Below, one piece after another: positions 61,221-64,000 of a stretch of 64,000 nucleotides of DNA (position 1 is its first letter; each line of letters opens with the position of its first letter). The stretch comes from Saccharopolyspora hordei (lineage in GTDB: Bacteria > Actinomycetota > Actinomycetes > Mycobacteriales > Pseudonocardiaceae), in the NCBI RefSeq assembly GCF_013410345.1, contig NZ_JACCFJ010000001.1:1959001-2023000 (forward strand), read 5' to 3'. The notes beneath the pieces were generated by a model. That model saw nothing but the letters and a program-made list of their open reading frames with translations. It had not been told where the DNA came from and did not search any database. The translations under genes were made by a program, and so were the position numbers.

Positions 61221-61708
61221 CCCACCACCTCCAGCAGGCTCGCGCAGCTCGCCGAGACCGACCCCACGAGCCCCGCGCGGTGGGTCGGCAGCGTCGGCAC
61301 GAGCTCCGCCGCGCGGTCCCGCGCCGCGGTGAGCGCGTCGGTCAACGCCGTCGTGGCCTCGCTCGCCGACCCGGGCGCCCGCCGCTGCGGGGGCTCCGGC
61401 ACCGACGGCGGGTCCTCGGGATCGCGCGGGTTGACCCGGTCGATCTCCCGCTGCAGGGCACGGGCGTGCTCACCGCGGACGGCGGCGACCTCCTCGGCCA
61501 CCGCGGCCAGGCCCGCGTGCGTCTCGGCCACCGCGCGGGCCAGCTGGGCGTCTGACTTGGCCGCCTTCGCCAGCGCCAGCAGCGGGTCGGGCTCGTCGGG
61601 AGCGGAGCTGCACGCCGTGGTCAGCGCGGCGACGACCGGGGAGGCCGCGATCATCCGCAGCACGCTGCGCCGCCCCAGCACCGACCGGGCTCGCGAGGGG
61701 GATTCCAC
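61217..61708 (-). CDS. Putative lipoprotein with twin-arginine-type signal, partner of the DUF4439 protein
   Basis: A 163-residue protein. The N-terminus has twin Arg (GRRSVLRMIAASPVVAA, Arg13-Arg14) and a lipobox LTTAC with Cys33, so it is probably exported by Tat or Sec and lipid-anchored. The remainder is helical and Ala/Glu-rich, with a Pro-rich segment in the middle. GTG 61708 is the start. It lies divergent from rimP across 245 bases and upstream of, and overlapping, the DUF4439 gene; an envelope complex of the two is a reasonable guess. Confidence 0.8.
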   Translation of the reverse strand: MESPSRARSVLGRRSVLRMIAASPVVAALTTACSSAPDEPDPLLALAKAAKSDAQLARAVAETHAGLAAVAEEVAAVRGEHARALQREIDRVNPRDPEDPPSVPEPPQRRAPGSASEATTALTDALTAARDRAAELVPTLPTHRAGLVGSVSASCASLLEVVG

Positions 61709-61953
61709 GCCGACCTATCCTGCCAGGCGATCAATCCGCCCGGTGCCCGGGCACCAGCCCCGCCTTGATCCACTCGGTCCCGGCACGATCCGCCGATCGT
61801 AGGGATCCCACGGCGCGCTCGGGTGCGGACGGACGCGATACTCTGGGCGACCGCGACCAGGACGCGCAGCACTGGTCGCGAACCCGCGCGCGCCGTCCGG
61901 CGCCGCGAACCGCCAGGTCTGACCAGACCGCGATCGATCTCAGGGAGTGCCAA

Positions 61954-62511
61954 TTGTCCAGCCCGCCGCGTGGTGAGATCACTGCGCAGCTGGAGCCCGT
62001 CGTAGCCGAGGCCGTGTCTCGGATGGGCTTCGACCTGGAGGAACTCGGCGTGCAGCAGGCAGGCCGCCGTCGCCTGGTCAAGGTCGTCATCGACTCCGAC
62101 GACGGGGTCGGGCTCGACGACATCTCCGGCGTCAGCCGGGAGGTCTCGAAGGTGCTGGACGAGCACGAGCACGTCCTTGCCGGGTCCTACACGCTCGAGG
62201 TCACCTCGCCGGGCGTGGACCGGCCGCTGACCCGTCCGCGGCACTGGCGCCGAGCCCGCTACCGCCTGGTCAAGGTCCGCCTCGTCGGCGGCGAGAAGGT
62301 GGTGGCGCGCGTCGGAGCGGCCGATGATGACGGTGTCACCGTCTTGGTCGGCGGTGACCTGCGCCGACTGGCCTACCGCGACGTGGAGCGCGCGGTGGTC
62401 GAGGTGGAATTCCAGCAGCCACCGGCGGAGGATTTGGTCAAGCTGGAGCGTGCTGCGGGCGGCGTTCCCCCACAGGGGGACGACCGGGAAGACACGGAGG
62501 AGTCGAGGTGA
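61954..62511 (+). CDS. rimP: Ribosome maturation factor RimP
   Basis: A 185-residue protein needed for 30S subunit maturation. Features are [22 protein letters not shown], the strand [20 protein letters not shown], the segment [29 protein letters not shown] (S-P-G-x-x-R-P-L) and the C-terminal SH3-like part. A TTG start at 61954 is supported by GGGAG 6 bases upstream. GATACTCT at 61837-61844 is a possible -10 for the operon. It is coupled to nusA by a GTGA overlap. Confidence 0.95.
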   Translation: MSSPPRGEITAQLEPVVAEAVSRMGFDLEELGVQQAGRRRLVKVVIDSDDGVGLDDISGVSREVSKVLDEHEHVLAGSYTLEVTSPGVDRPLTRPRHWRRARYRLVKVRLVGGEKVVARVGAADDDGVTVLVGGDLRRLAYRDVERAVVEVEFQQPPAEDLVKLERAAGGVPPQGDDREDTEESR

Positions 62512-63563
62512 ACGTCGACATCGCGGCGCTGCGCGCGATCGAACGCGACAAGGACATCCCGTTCGAGACGGTCCTGGAAGCGATCGAATCGGCACTGCTG
62601 ACCGCATACCGCCACACCGAGGGGCACCAACCGCACGCCCGGGTGGAGGTGGACCGCAAGACCGGCGTCGTGCGGGTCATCGCGCACACCTTGGCCCCGG
62701 ACGGCAGTGTGCAGGAGGAGTGGGACGACACCCCGGAGGGCTTCGGGCGGATCGCGGCGACCACCGCGCGGCAGGTCATCCTGCAGCGGTTGCGCGACGC
62801 CGAGCACGAGCGCACCTTCGGCGAGTTCTCCGCCAAGGAGGGGGAGATCCTCGGTGGTGTCATCCAGCGCGACGCGCGGGCGAACTCGCGCGGCATGGTC
62901 ATCGTGCAGGTCGGTGACAGCGAGGGCGTGATCCCGGCCGCCGAGCAGGTGCCCGGGGAGAACTACGAGCACGGCACCCGGATCAAGTGCTACGTCTACG
63001 GCGTCTCGCGCACCGCGCGGGGCCCGCAGATCTCGCTCTCGCGCACCCACCCGAACCTGGTGCGGCGGCTGTTCGCGCTGGAGGTCCCGGAGATCGCCGA
63101 CGGCACCGTGGAGATCCCCGCGGTGGCGCGCGAGGCCGGGCACCGCTCCAAGATCGCGGTGCGCTCGACCGTGCCCGGGGTCAACGCCAAGGGCGCGTGC
63201 ATCGGCCCGATGGGCGCGCGGGTGCGCAACGTGATGAGCGAGCTGGGCGGGGAGAAGATCGACATCATCGACTACTCCGACGACCCGGCGACCTTCGTCG
63301 GCAACGCGCTCTCCCCGGCCAAGGTGGTGTCGGTGGAGGTCGTCGACGAGCGCACCAAGACCGCCCGGGTGGTCGTGCCGGACTTCCAGCTCTCCTTGGC
63401 GATCGGCAAGGAGGGCCAGAACGCCCGGCTGGCCGCGCGGCTGACCGGCTGGCGCATCGACATCCGCAGTGACGCGGATCCCAGCACCAGCGCAGGCCCA
63501 GCGCACGCGGCTGGTCTGGACCCGGCGGTGGACGGTGTGCAGACCGCGGGTTCGGCCGAGTGA
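62508..63563 (+). CDS. nusA: Transcription termination/antitermination protein NusA
   Basis: A 351-residue actinobacterial-length NusA. The N-terminal RNA-polymerase-binding domain covers residues 1 to about 115, with an S1 domain about 120-190 ([25 protein letters not shown]). Two KH domains follow, with [51 protein letters not shown] and [23 protein letters not shown]. There is no C-terminal acidic repeat, as usual outside proteobacteria. GTG 62508 overlaps rimP. Confidence 0.97.
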   Translation: MNVDIAALRAIERDKDIPFETVLEAIESALLTAYRHTEGHQPHARVEVDRKTGVVRVIAHTLAPDGSVQEEWDDTPEGFGRIAATTARQVILQRLRDAEHERTFGEFSAKEGEILGGVIQRDARANSRGMVIVQVGDSEGVIPAAEQVPGENYEHGTRIKCYVYGVSRTARGPQISLSRTHPNLVRRLFALEVPEIADGTVEIPAVAREAGHRSKIAVRSTVPGVNAKGACIGPMGARVRNVMSELGGEKIDIIDYSDDPATFVGNALSPAKVVSVEVVDERTKTARVVVPDFQLSLAIGKEGQNARLAARLTGWRIDIRSDADPSTSAGPAHAAGLDPAVDGVQTAGSAE

Positions 63564-63620
63564 CGTCTCGGGTTAGAATCGGTGGCAGGCTGACGCGAGG
63601 GAGCAACGATCCGCACACGT

Positions 63621-63983
63621 GTGTCCGGCGAGCACGGCGAGAGCCGTGGGCCGGTGCGTACCTGCGTGGGATGTCGGTCCCGGACGTCGCCAGCTGAGTT
63701 GCTGCGCGTGGTCGCCGAGGGCGCCGGGGCGTCTCCCGTCGTCGTTCCCGATCCCAGACGTCGGCGGCCGGGCCGGGGGGCCTGGTTGCACCCCGATCCG
63801 GCGTGCCTGCGTCTGGCCGAGCGGCGCCGGGCGTTCCCGCGTGCACTCCGGGTGCCGGGTCCGCTCGACACCACGGCCGTGCACGAGCACATCGGTGCCG
63901 GGCAGCGAGCAGCTCACGACAGGACCGACGCGGGACCCGTCCCGCGCCAGGCAACTGAAGGAAAGCAGGTCGACCCGTCATGA
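63621..63983 (+). CDS. ylxR: YlxR family RNA-binding protein
   Basis: A 120-residue basic protein. The YlxR core is [21 protein letters not shown], then [24 protein letters not shown]; the CVGC motif is family-diagnostic. Some YlxR proteins bind RNA or RNase P RNA; its cellular role is not fully known. The GTG at 63621 lacks a strong ribosome binding site. The C-terminal 40 residues are not conserved. infB is expected next; 63984-64000 is too short to define its start. Confidence 0.92.
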   Translation: MSGEHGESRGPVRTCVGCRSRTSPAELLRVVAEGAGASPVVVPDPRRRRPGRGAWLHPDPACLRLAERRRAFPRALRVPGPLDTTAVHEHIGAGQRAAHDRTDAGPVPRQATEGKQVDPS

Positions 63984-64000
63984 ATCAGCCGTGAAGCTGA

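Noticed and set aside
63984-64000. Start of infB at the right edge
   Set aside because: infB is expected after ylxR, but the ATG at 63980 runs to a stop after four codons and the GTG at 63991 is followed by only ten bases, so no start can be supported.

Overview
The window is about 64 kb of very GC-rich DNA with GTG and TTG starts, tight 4-base GTGA overlaps, many leaderless-type promoters and a mycothione reductase gene. This points to an actinomycete, most likely in the Pseudonocardiaceae (Saccharopolyspora-like). That placement is inferred from gene content and recalled relatives; no search was run. From memory, the order elaA - chelatase - cobO - cobB - cysG - proS - DUF4439 protein - lipoprotein - rimP - nusA - ylxR resembles Mycobacterium tuberculosis Rv2851c to Rv2840c, with large insertions.

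Layout. 1-0.8 kb: 3' end of cobQ, cut by the window edge. 0.8-16 kb: accessory metabolism. It holds an orphan antitoxin-like gene, a GntR/FadR regulator divergent from a CynX-type transporter, gdhA, mycothione reductase, a VanZ-RDD membrane protein, a YbhB protein, a sugar kinase with a 2-hydroxyacid dehydrogenase, two secreted trypsins flanking a LysR/MFS/LysE group, and a frameshifted DUF4291 gene. 16-31 kb: elaA, then a cobalamin riboswitch and a ChlI/ChlD-type chelatase, a four-gene type VII secretion-associated cassette, an MFS gene, cobO, cobB, and the first set of late corrin genes (cobM with a histone H1-like tail, cobL, cbiG-cobJ), followed by a group II amino-acid decarboxylase. 31-37 kb: a membrane protein divergent from a two-component system, a DUF1876 gene, and cysG. 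37-50 kb: cobN behind a second cobalamin riboswitch and a 21-codon leader ORF, then cobG-cobH-cobIJ, cobK, cbiD, and cobL-cobM. A 61-bp palindromic tandem array between cbiD and cobM has been split by an IS481-type element. 50-64 kb: PPOX protein, DEAD-box helicase, a decayed RIO kinase, yaaA, a P450, proS, a HAD hydrolase, YjbQ, an aminotransferase, an anchored membrane protein, DUF4439 protein and lipoprotein, and the rimP-nusA-ylxR operon leading towards infB off the right edge.

How the genes work together. Together with cobQ, the cob genes cover precorrin-2 formation (CysG), ring methylation and contraction, amidation, cobalt insertion (CobN plus the ChlI/D protein) and adenosylation. CobM, CobL and CobJ are each encoded twice, in two differently organised sets. 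Both an oxygen-type (CobG) and an oxygen-independent-type (CbiG) ring-contraction enzyme are present. Two cobalamin riboswitches control the two chelatase components.

The points most worth a second look are: the doubled corrin pathway; the H1-like tail on one CobM; the leader ORF between riboswitch and cobN; the split 61-bp palindromic array; the type VII cassette; and two frameshifted genes (DUF4291, RIO kinase).
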